From: CANKHA01 sp035652315
Lineage (GTDB): Bacteria > Pseudomonadota > Alphaproteobacteria > Rhizobiales > Xanthobacteraceae
NCBI GenBank assembly: GCA_035652315.1
Contig: DASREA010000085.1
Coordinates: forward strand, 1-51,836
Length of the DNA: 51,836 nt
Direction: 5' to 3'
The notes under the pieces were generated by a model, which saw only the letters and a list, made by a program, of their open reading frames with translations, was not told the DNA's origin and searched no databases. Both the position numbers and the translations under genes were made by a program. This document shows positions 8,600 to 16,412 of this stretch, one piece after another; positions within the stretch are counted from its first letter, which is position 1, and each line of letters opens with the position of its first letter.

Positions 8600-9352
8600 G
8601 TGAATTATTATTGGAACTGGGGCATCTTCTGGCAGGTCTCCCCCGACGGCGCGCACACTTATCTCGAGTTATTGCTGGACGGTGCGGTCTGGACCATCGC
8701 CACCGCATTTTCCTCCTGGATTCTTGCCTTCGTGCTCGGTTCGCTGGTCGGCGTCGCACGGACCGTGCCAAGCCCCTGGATCAGGCGTCTGGCCAGCGGC
8801 TACGTCGACCTCTTCCGCAACATTCCGTTGCTGGTGCAGATGTTCCTCTGGTATTTCGTCTTGCCGGAATTGGTGCCCCACGCCGTCGGCGTCTGGCTCA
8901 AGCAGATGCCCAATTCCTCCTTCTATACCGCGGTGGTGGCGCTCGGCTTTTTCACCTCGGCGCGTGTCGCCGAACAGGTGCGCGCCGGAATCATGAGTCT
9001 TGCCCGCGGGCAACTTCTCGCCGCCTTGGCACTGGGACTCACGCTGGGACAAAGCTACCGCTACGTGCTGCTGCCGATGGGCTACCGCATCATCCTGCCG
9101 CCGTTGACCTCCGAATTCCTCAACATCATCAAGAATAGCTCGGTGGCGCTTACCATCGGCCTGCTCGAGCTCACCGCCAGCGCCCGTGCCATGAGCGAGT
9201 TCACGTTCCAGACGTTCGAGGCCTTCACTGCGGCGACGATCATTTACGTGGTCATCGCGCTGCTGGTGACCCTTGCCATGCGCCTGGTCGAAGGCAGCGT
9301 CGCCGTGCCCGGCTATCTTGGGGCCCGCGCCGTCGCCGCCAAGGTAAAGTGA
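8600..9352 (+). CDS. Amino-acid ABC transporter permease, GltJ-like
   Basis: Inner-membrane permease subunit (HisM/GltJ family, about 250 residues) forming a heterodimer with the next gene product. Several hydrophobic segments are visible, starting near YLELLLDGAVWTIATAFSSW. The EAA-loop region that contacts the ATPase reads EQVRAGIMSLARGQLLAALALGL with LPMGYRIILPPLTSEFLNIIKNSS after it. Translation starts at a GTG (MNYYWNWGIFW) with GGGGA about 6 nt upstream. It lies 75 nt after gltI and 9 nt before gltK. Confidence 0.93.
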   Translation: MNYYWNWGIFWQVSPDGAHTYLELLLDGAVWTIATAFSSWILAFVLGSLVGVARTVPSPWIRRLASGYVDLFRNIPLLVQMFLWYFVLPELVPHAVGVWLKQMPNSSFYTAVVALGFFTSARVAEQVRAGIMSLARGQLLAALALGLTLGQSYRYVLLPMGYRIILPPLTSEFLNIIKNSSVALTIGLLELTASARAMSEFTFQTFEAFTAATIIYVVIALLVTLAMRLVEGSVAVPGYLGARAVAAKVK

Positions 9353-9361
9353 GCCAGCTCC

Positions 9362-10054
9362 GTGTTCAGCAACTTCGATTTCGATGTCATCCTGCGCTCG
9401 CTGCCTTATCTGTTCCGCGACGGCATGAGCTTTACGATCACGCTCACCGTCATGGCCGGTTCGCTCGGCCTGGTCTGGGGTACGGTGCTTGCGCTGATGC
9501 GGCTGTCGGATTTTCCGCCGCTCACGTTTCTGGCCGCGGGCTATGTCAACCTGATGCGCTCGGTGCCGCTGGTGCTGATGATTTTCTGGTTCTACTTCCT
9601 CGTGCCTTACATCGGTCAATGGGTCACGGGCGCTTCGCAGCCGATCCGTGTCGGCGCTTTCATGTCCTCGCTGATCACTTTTGCGCTGTTCGAGGCTGCG
9701 TTTTACGCCGAGATCATGCGCGCCGGAATCCGCTCCATTCCGCGCGGACAAATGGCCGCCGCGCAGGCGCTTGGCATGAATTACTGGACTGCGATGCGCT
9801 ACATCATCTTGCCACAGGCTTTCCGCAACATGGTGCCGGTGCTGCTGACGCAGACGATCGTGCTGTTTCAGGATACTTCGCTGGTCTACGTCCTTTCGAT
9901 CACGGATTTTCTTGGCGCCGCCTCAAAGATCGCGCAGCGCGACGGACGGTTGGTCGAGATGTACCTCTTCGCCGCCGTGGTCTATTTTGCGATTTCCTAT
10001 GCCGCGTCGAACATCGTTCGCAGCCTGCAATCGCGCATCGCCATTATCCGCTAA
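9362..10054 (+). CDS. Amino-acid ABC transporter permease, GltK-like
   Basis: Second inner-membrane subunit of the importer, 230 residues. It begins at a GTG (MFSNFDFDVILRSLPYLF), common for GltK in this group. The EAA loop is EIMRAGIRSIPRGQMAAAQALGM followed by ILPQAFRNMVPVLLTQTIVLFQDTSLVYVLS, the hallmark of polar amino-acid permeases. It is separated from gltJ by 9 nt and from the ATPase gene by 10 nt, so all are clearly one operon. Confidence 0.93.
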   Translation: MFSNFDFDVILRSLPYLFRDGMSFTITLTVMAGSLGLVWGTVLALMRLSDFPPLTFLAAGYVNLMRSVPLVLMIFWFYFLVPYIGQWVTGASQPIRVGAFMSSLITFALFEAAFYAEIMRAGIRSIPRGQMAAAQALGMNYWTAMRYIILPQAFRNMVPVLLTQTIVLFQDTSLVYVLSITDFLGAASKIAQRDGRLVEMYLFAAVVYFAISYAASNIVRSLQSRIAIIR

Positions 10055-10064
10055 CGGCACGCCG

Positions 10065-10793
10065 ATGATCGAAATCGAGAATGTCAGCAAGTGGTACGGC
10101 ACCGTGCAGGTGCTGAAAAATTGCTCGGCGCGGGTGGACAAGGGCGAGGTGCTCGTCGTTTGCGGCCCTTCCGGATCGGGCAAGTCGACGTTGATCAAAT
10201 GCGTCAACGGCCTGGAGAGCTTTCAGCAAGGCAAGATCACCGTGACCGGCATTTCGGTCGGCGACCCAGCGACCAATCTGTCAAAGCTGCGGTCGCGCAT
10301 CGGCATGGTGTTCCAGCATTTCGAACTGTTTCCCCATCTCAGCGTCATCCGCAATCTGACGCTGGCACAGGAAAAGGTGATTGGCCGCAGCCACGACGAG
10401 AGCGTCGCCAAGGGATTGCACTTGCTCGAGCGCGTCGGGCTGTCCGCCTATGCCAACAAGTTCCCTGGCGAGCTTTCCGGCGGCCAGCAGCAGCGCGTCG
10501 CCATCGCCCGCGCGCTCGCCATGGACCCCGTGGCTATGCTGTTCGACGAGCCCACCTCCGCGCTCGACCCGGAAATGATCAAGGAAGTGCTCGACGTCAT
10601 GGTGGCGCTGGCCAAGGAGGGCATGACCATGATGGTGGTGACCCACGAGATGGGATTTGCCCGCCAGGTCGCGCGCCGCATCGTCTTCATTGACGGCGGC
10701 GAGATCATCGAAGACGCGCCCACCGAAGATTTCTTCCACAAGCCGCGCAGCGAGCGGGCCCAGGCCTTTCTATCGAAGATTTTGGCGCATTGA
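10065..10793 (+). CDS. Amino-acid ABC transporter ATP-binding protein, GltL-like
   Basis: Cytoplasmic ATPase that powers the GltJK pore; 242 residues. Walker A is GPSGSGKST, the Q-loop sits in IGMVFQHFELFPHLS, the ABC signature is LSGGQQQR, Walker B plus the catalytic Glu is MLFDEPTSALDPEM, and the switch His lies in VVTHEMGFARQVA. The C-terminal FFHKPRSERAQAFLSKIL is typical of the polar amino-acid family. The start ATG at 10065 gives MIEIENVSKWYG; the open frame extends further upstream but overlaps gltK and lacks homology there. Last gene of the operon, convergent with the persulfide dioxygenase-like gene 6 nt away. Confidence 0.96.
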   Translation: MIEIENVSKWYGTVQVLKNCSARVDKGEVLVVCGPSGSGKSTLIKCVNGLESFQQGKITVTGISVGDPATNLSKLRSRIGMVFQHFELFPHLSVIRNLTLAQEKVIGRSHDESVAKGLHLLERVGLSAYANKFPGELSGGQQQRVAIARALAMDPVAMLFDEPTSALDPEMIKEVLDVMVALAKEGMTMMVVTHEMGFARQVARRIVFIDGGEIIEDAPTEDFFHKPRSERAQAFLSKILAH

Positions 10794-10799
10794 ACGTCG

Positions 10800-11675
10800 T
10801 CAGGACGCGAGCTTCACCGGCAGCTTCAGGTAGCGCACGCCGTTGGCGTCGGGCGGCGGCAATTGACCGGCGCGGATATTCACCTGGATCGAGGGCATCA
10901 GCAAATGCGGCGCGGACAATTTGGCGTCCCGCGCTTCCCGCATGGCGACGAATTCCGCCTCGCTGACACCCTCGCGGACGTGAACGTTGTGCGCGCGCTC
11001 CTCGGCCACCGTGGTTTCCCAGGCATATTGGTCGCGGCCCGGCGCCTTGTAGTCGTGACACATGAACATGCGCGTTTGCGGCGGCAGCGCAAACAGCCGC
11101 CGGATCGAGCGATAGAGCATGCGTGCGTCGCCGCCGGGAAAATCGGCACGCGCCGTGCCGTAATCCGGCATGAACAGCGTATCGCCGACAAATACTGCGT
11201 CGCCGATGCGATAGGAGACGCAGGCCGGGGTATGGCCGGGGGTGTGGATGACCTCCCCTTCCAGCTCGCCGATGCGAAAGCGTTCGCCGTCCTTGAACAG
11301 ATGATCGAATTCGGAACCGTCGCCAGAAACGTCCATGGCGTTGAACACTGGCCGGAAGATGCGTTGCACGTCGCGGATATGCTCGCCGATGCCGACTTTG
11401 GCGCCGGTCTTCAGCTTGATGTAAGGCGCCGCCGATAAATGATCGGCGTGCGCGTGGGTTTCCAGCACCCAGACGATCTTGAGCCCAGCCTTGCGGGCAG
11501 CGGCAAGGATCGCCTCAGCCGATTTGACCGACGCCTTGCCGCTGTCGGCGTCGAAGTCCAGCACGGGGTCCACGACCGCCGCCAGTTTGGTTGCCGGATC
11601 CCACAGGAGATAGCTCACGGTGTTGGTGGCGTCGTCGAAGAAGGCCTGAATTTCCGGCTTTTCCGTCACCGACAT
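10800..11675 (-). CDS. MBL-fold metallo-hydrolase, persulfide dioxygenase / Blh-like
   Basis: Probable persulfide dioxygenase (ETHE1/Blh group), which oxidises glutathione persulfide to sulfite. The metal site is visible as THAHADHLSAA, the later His in HTPGHTPAC, Asp in VFVGDTLFMPDYG and His in FMCHDYKAPG. It is 291 residues, with the C-terminal extension containing MPSIQVNIRAGQLP seen in Blh-like enzymes; the extra DUF442 domain found in some Blh proteins is absent. AAGGAG lies about 8 nt before the ATG. It is transcribed divergently from bigR, and the rhodanese and TauE genes across the divide make the sulfur role strong. Reaction is inferred from family and context. Confidence 0.88.
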   Translation of the reverse strand: MSVTEKPEIQAFFDDATNTVSYLLWDPATKLAAVVDPVLDFDADSGKASVKSAEAILAAARKAGLKIVWVLETHAHADHLSAAPYIKLKTGAKVGIGEHIRDVQRIFRPVFNAMDVSGDGSEFDHLFKDGERFRIGELEGEVIHTPGHTPACVSYRIGDAVFVGDTLFMPDYGTARADFPGGDARMLYRSIRRLFALPPQTRMFMCHDYKAPGRDQYAWETTVAEERAHNVHVREGVSEAEFVAMREARDAKLSAPHLLMPSIQVNIRAGQLPPPDANGVRYLKLPVKLAS

Positions 11676-11706
11676 GACACGCTCCTTAAGTTCGGCGGCT
11701 TTGCTG

Positions 11707-11742
11707 TTGACTTATATATTAGCTACAGCTACATTAGCAACA
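11707..11742. promoter_or_regulatory. Overlapping divergent promoters with a shared BigR-type operator
   Basis: Rightward promoter: TTGACT (11707-11712), 17-nt spacer, TACATT (11730-11735). Leftward promoter, read on the other strand: TTGCTA (11740-11735), 16-nt spacer, TATATA (11718-11713). Both spacers contain the palindrome TAGCT-AC-AGCTA at 11720-11731, in an AT-rich island unlike the flanking DNA. One dimer bound there would block both promoters, as expected for a BigR-type repressor. The operator role is inferred. Confidence 0.65.
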
Positions 11743-11764
11743 TCTAAATTTGGAGCTCGGCGTC

Positions 11765-12097
11765 ATGTCCTCGGCAAGCGCGGCTGAAAGCGCAGCTTCT
11801 TCCGGCATTGCGACCTTGGAACGCCAGGCCGGCGAGGCCGCGCGGCTATTGAAGCTTCTGGCCAATGAACACCGGCTGATGATCCTTTGCCGCCTTGTCG
11901 CCCAACGGGAGATGTCGGTCGGTAATCTGGTGGCGGCTGTTGGCTTGAGTCAATCGGCGCTGTCGCAGCATCTGGCCCGATTGCGCGACGACCGCTTGGT
12001 GGCAACCCGCCGCGACGGCCAGACGATCCATTACCGCATCGCCGATCCAAAAACGCGCCGGCTGCTGACGGTTCTGAAGAATATCTACTGCCCGTAA
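11765..12097 (+). CDS. bigR: ArsR/SmtB-family repressor, BigR-like persulfide sensor
   Basis: A 110-residue winged-helix repressor. The recognition helix region reads SVGNLVAAVGLSQSALSQHLARLRDD and the wing VATRRDGQTIHYRIAD. Cysteines occur only at residues 42 (MILCRLV) and 109 (IYCP). This matches the two redox cysteines of BigR, which form a disulfide or polysulfide bridge and release DNA when persulfide rises. The ATG at 11765 has GGAG 9 nt upstream; an in-frame TTG at 11750 would add five residues. It is the first gene of a unit with the rhodanese and TauE genes and divergent from the dioxygenase gene. Confidence 0.9.
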   Translation: MSSASAAESAASSGIATLERQAGEAARLLKLLANEHRLMILCRLVAQREMSVGNLVAAVGLSQSALSQHLARLRDDRLVATRRDGQTIHYRIADPKTRRLLTVLKNIYCP

Positions 12098-12119
12098 CCC
12101 CAGTTAAGGAGCGATCCTC

Positions 12120-12656
12120 ATGGCTGAGTTGAAGGCGATCACACCGGAACGCGCCGCCGAATTGGTGCGCAGCGGGGCCGTCCTTGTCGACATCCGCGAA
12201 GCCGAAGAGGCCGCACGCGAAAAGATTCCCGGCGCGCGGCATCGCCCGATCAGCCGCCTGGACGCCGAAGACGTCGTGCATCCGGGCGACAAGATCGTGA
12301 TCTTCCATTGCCGATCCGGAATGCGGACGAAAGCCAATGCGCCGCGTCTTGCCGCCAAATCGGGCGCTTGCGAGGCCTATCTGATCGAAGGTGGGCTCGA
12401 CGCCTGGAAAAAGGCCGGCCTGCCTGTCGCCGTCGATAAGCGCCAGCCGATCGAAATCATCCGGCAGGTGCAAATCGCTGCGGGCAGCTTGGTGCTCCTC
12501 GGCATCGCGCTGGGCGCCCTCGTCGGGCCCGGCTTCTACGCCCTTTCCGCCTTTGTCGGCGCCGGCCTGGTCTTCGCGGGGGCCACCGGATTTTGCGGCA
12601 TGGCGCACCTGCTCGCCTGGATGCCCTGGAACAGGCGGCAGGCACCCGCGCGCTGA
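12120..12656 (+). CDS. Membrane-anchored rhodanese (YgaP-like)
   Basis: 178 residues with two parts. Residues about 1-105 form a rhodanese domain (VLVDIREAEE; active-site loop HCRSGMRT with Cys64; EAYLIEGGLDAWKKAGLPV). Residues about 112-165 form a hydrophobic hairpin with FVGAGLVFAGATGFCGMAHLL, as in the DUF2892 tail of YgaP. It should transfer sulfane sulfur at the inner face of the membrane, feeding or draining the persulfide pool used by the adjacent dioxygenase. AAGGAG lies 8 nt before the ATG. It follows bigR by 22 nt. Confidence 0.9.
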   Translation: MAELKAITPERAAELVRSGAVLVDIREAEEAAREKIPGARHRPISRLDAEDVVHPGDKIVIFHCRSGMRTKANAPRLAAKSGACEAYLIEGGLDAWKKAGLPVAVDKRQPIEIIRQVQIAAGSLVLLGIALGALVGPGFYALSAFVGAGLVFAGATGFCGMAHLLAWMPWNRRQAPAR

Positions 12657-12694
12657 CGCACGGTAATTGGCTTCGAATCGATCGAGGACGGCGC

Positions 12695-13480
12695 ATGCCG
12701 GCTTTGCAGGACCTATTGTCCCTCGTCTCCGGCGGCGTGGTCGGTTTCATGCTTGGCCTCGTCGTCGGCGGCGGCTCGATCTTGGCGCTGCCGTTGCTGA
12801 TCTACGTGGTCGGGGTCAGCTCTATCCATGAGGCTATCGGGACCAGCGCCGTTGCGGTTGCGGCGAGCGCGGCCGCCAATCTTGCTGGCCATGCACATGC
12901 TCAGACCGTGAAATGGCCTTGCGCCATAGTCTTTGCTTTGGCGGGAATTGTCGGCGCCGCGGGCGGCGCGCAACTCGGCAAAATGACCGACGGCGGTCAT
13001 CTGCTGGCGCTTTTCGGCGCGTTGATGGTAGCGATCGGTCTTCTTATGCTGCGGCGGCGCCGTTCGGAAGGCAATCCCGACGTGCAGCTCACCCGCGAAA
13101 CCCTCCATGAGCTGCTGCCGCAACTTATCGGCACCGGATTGGCCGTCGGCGCGCTGTCCGGGTTTTTCGGCATTGGCGGCGGTTTTCTGATCGTGCCTGG
13201 CTTGATGCGCGCCACGGCCATGCCGCTGCTCAACGCTATCGGTTCGTCGCTCGTTTCGGTGACGGTTTTCGGGCTAACGACGGCGGTGAGCTATGCGCTC
13301 TCCGGCTTGGTCGACTGGCGCGTCGCCATTCTTTTCATCCTCGGCGGGGCGGTAGGCGGTTTCGGCGGCATCAGGCTTGGCCGCCATCTCGCCGCCTATA
13401 AACAGGGCTTGTCGCGGACCTTCGCAGGCATTGTGACCGCCGTAGGGCTTTACGTCATCGTCACGGCGTTGATGCACTAA
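12695..13480 (+). CDS. TauE/SafE-family membrane exporter (sulfite/sulfur anion)
   Basis: A 261-residue membrane protein with repeated hydrophobic helices and the two half-repeat motifs of TauE/SafE: GLVVGGGSILALPLLIYVVG at the front and SGFFGIGGGFLIVPGLM in the middle. The ATG at 12695 has GAGGAC 7 nt upstream; the open frame runs on upstream across the rhodanese stop, but that part has no membrane character. As the last gene of the bigR unit it probably expels sulfite produced by persulfide oxidation, as proposed for other BigR regulons. Convergent with argC. Confidence 0.9.
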   Translation: MPALQDLLSLVSGGVVGFMLGLVVGGGSILALPLLIYVVGVSSIHEAIGTSAVAVAASAAANLAGHAHAQTVKWPCAIVFALAGIVGAAGGAQLGKMTDGGHLLALFGALMVAIGLLMLRRRRSEGNPDVQLTRETLHELLPQLIGTGLAVGALSGFFGIGGGFLIVPGLMRATAMPLLNAIGSSLVSVTVFGLTTAVSYALSGLVDWRVAILFILGGAVGGFGGIRLGRHLAAYKQGLSRTFAGIVTAVGLYVIVTALMH

Positions 13481-13484
13481 CGGC

Positions 13485-14543
13485 TCAAGGGAACAGCCCC
13501 ACCTGTTCGATCCCCGTCGTTTCCGGAAAACCGAGCATCGCATTCATGTTCTGCACCGCTTGGCCGGAGGCGCCCTTCACCAGATTGTCGAGCGCGCTGA
13601 CGATGATCGCACGCCCGGCGACCCGATCCGCCGCAACGCCGATAAATGTCAGGTTGGAGCCGCGCACGTGCCGCGTCTGAGGTGTCTCGCCGAACGGCAG
13701 CATGTGGACGAAAGGCTCCTTGGCATAGGCGTCGCGCAGAATGCCGTGCAGATCCTGCGCGTTGCGGCCGCGCCGCCCGCGCACATAGATCGTAGCGAGG
13801 ATGCCGCGATTCATCGGCGCGAGATGCGGCGTAAAGGTCACCGTCACCTCGCGGCCGGCGGCGAGCGAGAACTCTTGGTCAAGCTCGGCCATGTGGCGAT
13901 GATGGCCGACGCCATAGGCGTTGAATCCTTCCGATACTTCGGAGAACAACATCGATTCCTTCGCCGCCCGGCCGGCGCCGGTCATCCCCGACTTCGCGTC
14001 GATCACGATTTCATCGGTCTCGATCGCCCTCGCCTTCAGCAGCGGGATGAGTGGCAGTTGGGCGGCGGTCGGATAGCAGCCGGGATTGGCCACAAGCCGC
14101 GCTTTCCTGATGTCGCGCCGATGATGTTCCGTCAGGCCATAGACGGCCTCACTCTGCAGTTCGGGCGCCTGATGCGGCTGCCCATACCACCGAGCATAGG
14201 CATGGATATCCTTGAGCCGGAAATCGGCTGACAGATCGACAATCTTGGTATGCGGCGCAGTTTGCCACAGCTTCTTGATCACGGTCTGCGTCGTGCCATG
14301 CGGCAGCGCGCAGAAGGCGAGATCGAGCCCCACCTTTTCCCAATCGATGCCGTCGACGGCCAGGAGCTTCGGGAACGCATACGGTGCAAATTGCGGAAAG
14401 ACCTCGCGCAGCTCGAGGCCGGCGCGGCGCTCCGCCGTCAGCAGCGCGATTTCGGCGCGCGGATGGCGCAGCAACAGCCGCACCAGCTCCGCGCCGGTAT
14501 AGCCGGACGCGCCGAGAACACCGACGATCGCTTTCTTGGCCAT
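13485..14543 (-). CDS. argC: N-acetyl-gamma-glutamyl-phosphate reductase
   Basis: NADPH-dependent third step of arginine synthesis. The 352 residues open with GVLGASGYTGAELVRLL (Rossmann plus family motif). They contain FCALPHGTTQ, DLSADFRLKD, the catalytic Cys in VANPGCYPTAAQLPL, DAKSGMTGAGRAAKE and the base His in HHRHMAELDQE. Length and motifs fit the long type 1 enzyme. It is monocistronic as far as can be seen, convergent with the TauE gene only 4 nt away and divergent from the copper-type genes. Confidence 0.97.
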   Translation of the reverse strand: MAKKAIVGVLGASGYTGAELVRLLLRHPRAEIALLTAERRAGLELREVFPQFAPYAFPKLLAVDGIDWEKVGLDLAFCALPHGTTQTVIKKLWQTAPHTKIVDLSADFRLKDIHAYARWYGQPHQAPELQSEAVYGLTEHHRRDIRKARLVANPGCYPTAAQLPLIPLLKARAIETDEIVIDAKSGMTGAGRAAKESMLFSEVSEGFNAYGVGHHRHMAELDQEFSLAAGREVTVTFTPHLAPMNRGILATIYVRGRRGRNAQDLHGILRDAYAKEPFVHMLPFGETPQTRHVRGSNLTFIGVAADRVAGRAIIVSALDNLVKGASGQAVQNMNAMLGFPETTGIEQVGLFP

Positions 14544-14786
14544 GGCCGCACTCCCGATTCAGACCCGGCCGCAGCCACGCGGCGGGCAACAAGATTTACC
14601 GGATTCGAGGAGCCGCAGGAGATGTGAAGGAAGGGGCCGCGGACACTCGTCCGGCGGCATGCTGACGACTAAACGCTGTCATGCGCCGGAGCCAATGGGC
14701 CGCGGCGGCGAATTTCGTTATGCATCAACGTCGTCATGCGCGGGCTCATACCCTTCCTCGGACAGGCGGTCAAGTTCGCTCTAGGT

Positions 14787-14829
14787 TGCCAAAAGTTAAC
14801 TGGCAGGCGACCTGGCGTCCTAGGATAAT
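14787..14829 (+). promoter_or_regulatory. Putative operator/promoter of the His-rich and DUF305 gene pair
   Basis: A perfect inverted repeat TGCCA-N9-TGGCA (14787-14805) lies upstream of a good -10 hexamer GATAAT (14824-14829). The -10 is only 5 nt before the ATG at 14835, so that transcript would be nearly leaderless unless it starts elsewhere. The arrangement could serve a metal regulator; no regulator gene is nearby. The rest of the 291-nt gap to argC shows nothing recognisable. Confidence 0.4.
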
Positions 14830-14834
14830 GAGAC

Positions 14835-15218
14835 ATGCGACCCCTCCGGGCCATCGGTTTAAACCTTCGCATCCTGCTCGCCCTGCTCGTCGCATTGATG
14901 AGCCTGGCCCATGGTCCTGTCATGGCCTTTGGCCAAGACCGGGCGGCGCACTCGCATCACGAGACAATCACGCCCGCTGCCGACCACCAGCATCATCATC
15001 TCATGCACAGCCCGATAGCGGAGCAACCGGGCGCGGAAATGGGAAGCCCAGCTTCCATCTGCTACGCCAGCGGCTGCTTTGTCGGTATCGCTCCGCTGCC
15101 GGCTCCCGCGCCGGCGCGGTTTCTGACTTTCGCCGAGCGGCTCACGCCCGCGGCTACCGAAGCCGTTCGCTCGGCCGAGCCCGCTCCAAGTGTTCCGCCT
15201 CCCCGCCTTCGGATCTGA
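14835..15218 (+). CDS. His-rich secreted protein, probably metal related
   Basis: A 127-residue protein I do not recognise as a named family, though its plan recalls small CopL/DUF2946-type proteins of copper loci. It has a signal peptide or anchor (LNLRILLALLVALMSLAHGPVMA), then a His-rich stretch (HSHHE, DHQHHHLMH), a two-Cys segment (ICYASGCFVG) and a Pro-rich tail ending PPPRLRI. Such residues suggest soft-metal binding in the periplasm. It precedes the Met-rich DUF305 gene by 62 nt on the same strand. Function is inferred from composition and neighbour only. Confidence 0.65.
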   Translation: MRPLRAIGLNLRILLALLVALMSLAHGPVMAFGQDRAAHSHHETITPAADHQHHHLMHSPIAEQPGAEMGSPASICYASGCFVGIAPLPAPAPARFLTFAERLTPAATEAVRSAEPAPSVPPPRLRI

Positions 15219-15280
15219 GGCGCGCGAACCTAAACGACCCGGCCGTGCGCCGGGTCCGGATCGAACATTTGGAGTTACCT

Positions 15281-15760
15281 ATGAAGAAGATCGCTTTGTT
15301 GGCGGTTGGCGGAGCCGCGCTGATTTCCGTCGCCGTGCTTGCACACGCGCAATCACAACAGGGAATGCAACCGCACATGCAGATGCAAGGCGGCCCCGGC
15401 ATGGTGGGCGGCATGATGCATGCGCAAAACATGGGGCCGGGGATGGGAATGCATGGCGGCTCCGACATGCACGGCAATACCCATGGCCAGCCGAAAGGCG
15501 ATAGCGGCCCGTCGAGCCTTGCCTTTAATGCCATCAACGAAAAGATGCATGAGGACATGGACATCACCTACACCGGCAATACCGATGTGGATTTCGTCCG
15601 GGGCATGATTCCGCACCACCAGGGCGCGGTCGACATGGCCAAGACGCTGATCGCCTTCGGCAAGGATCCGGAATTGAAGAAACTGGCCGAGCAGATCATC
15701 AAGGCGCAGGAGACCGAAATCGCCTTCATGAAGGAATGGCTGAAGAAGAACGGCGGCTGA
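15281..15760 (+). CDS. DUF305 family periplasmic protein with Met/His-rich N-terminus
   Basis: 159 residues. A signal peptide (MKKIALLAVGGAALISVAVLAHA) is followed by a Met/Gly/His-rich tract at about residues 25-70 (MQPHMQMQGG, GGMMHAQNMGPGMGMHGG) resembling copper-binding methionine motifs. The DUF305 domain follows (NTDVDFVRGMIPHHQGAVDMAK, IIKAQETEIAFMKEWL). The paired His of MIPHHQGAV is the domain's core metal site. GGAG precedes the ATG by 6 nt. Known DUF305 proteins bind copper or are induced by metals; here that role is an inference. A UUCG-loop terminator follows. Confidence 0.88.
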   Translation: MKKIALLAVGGAALISVAVLAHAQSQQGMQPHMQMQGGPGMVGGMMHAQNMGPGMGMHGGSDMHGNTHGQPKGDSGPSSLAFNAINEKMHEDMDITYTGNTDVDFVRGMIPHHQGAVDMAKTLIAFGKDPELKKLAEQIIKAQETEIAFMKEWLKKNGG

Positions 15761-15777
15761 TCACGCTGCACGCCAAG

Positions 15778-15804
15778 GAAAGGCCGCCTTCGGGCGGCCT
15801 TTTC
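15778..15804. terminator. Bidirectional Rho-independent terminator
   Basis: Stem AGGCCGCC / GGCGGCCT around an extra-stable TTCG tetraloop, extended by A-T pairs and followed by TTTTC on the plus strand and CTTTCC on the minus strand. It lies between the convergent DUF305 and DedA genes and can serve both. Confidence 0.88.
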
Positions 15805-15813
15805 ATTGCCGGC

Positions 15814-16341
15814 TTACCAGAGCCAGTGAAAAAACCGCGTTCCCGCATCGCCGAGCTTCAACAGCACGGCGGCCCAGACAAAGGCCGATGTGAAATTGGC
15901 GATTTGAAACAATCCGTTGGGCATAGAGAAAATGCCGGCGACGAGCGGCACGGACGCGCGCAAGGGGCCGAAGAAGCGCCCGATGAAGATCGCCGCCACG
16001 CCCCAGCGCTTCACGAAGGCTTCGCCGCGCGGGATGAGATCGGGATGGCGGGAGAGCGGCCAGATATGGCCCACTGCCGGCCCCGCCTTCAACCCGATCC
16101 AGTATGACAGCCAATCGCCTGTGCCGGCACCCAAGGCGCCGGCAACGAGATAGGGCCAGAAGCTGAGATCGGCCGACACGATCAGCACGCCGATCGCGAC
16201 CAGCGCCGCCCAGGCCGGGACCAGAAAGGAAATGAAGGCCAGGGATTCGCCAAAAGCCAGAGCAAAGGTAATCGGCGGGCCCCAGCCCTGGTGTATGCGC
16301 ACGAAATCGATGACCTGCTGCTCAAAATTGCTGAATGTCAT
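15814..16341 (-). CDS. DedA-family membrane protein
   Basis: A 175-residue integral membrane protein of the DedA/SNARE-associated (VTT) group, implicated in phospholipid flipping and envelope homeostasis. Visible motifs: an N-terminal FALAFGESLAFISFLVPAWAAL segment, GALGAGTGDWLSYWIG and the conserved RFFGPLRASVPLVAGIFSMP with its basic residue pair. It is shorter than the 200-220 residues common in the family, ending in FHWLW soon after the last helix. Shares a terminator with the DUF305 gene. Confidence 0.88.
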   Translation of the reverse strand: MTFSNFEQQVIDFVRIHQGWGPPITFALAFGESLAFISFLVPAWAALVAIGVLIVSADLSFWPYLVAGALGAGTGDWLSYWIGLKAGPAVGHIWPLSRHPDLIPRGEAFVKRWGVAAIFIGRFFGPLRASVPLVAGIFSMPNGLFQIANFTSAFVWAAVLLKLGDAGTRFFHWLW

Positions 16342-16412
16342 GGCGTGGGTCGATCCTGCCGGGCCTGTTTAGCCGGAACTGGCCGGGGGAAGCCAGAGGC
16401 GCCGCCAGCGGC

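Noticed and set aside
14681..15760. 359-codon frame fusing upstream sequence to the DUF305 protein
   Set aside because: The upstream 200 codons overlap the His-rich secreted gene and lack protein character, while a signal peptide and ribosome site mark the start at 15281.
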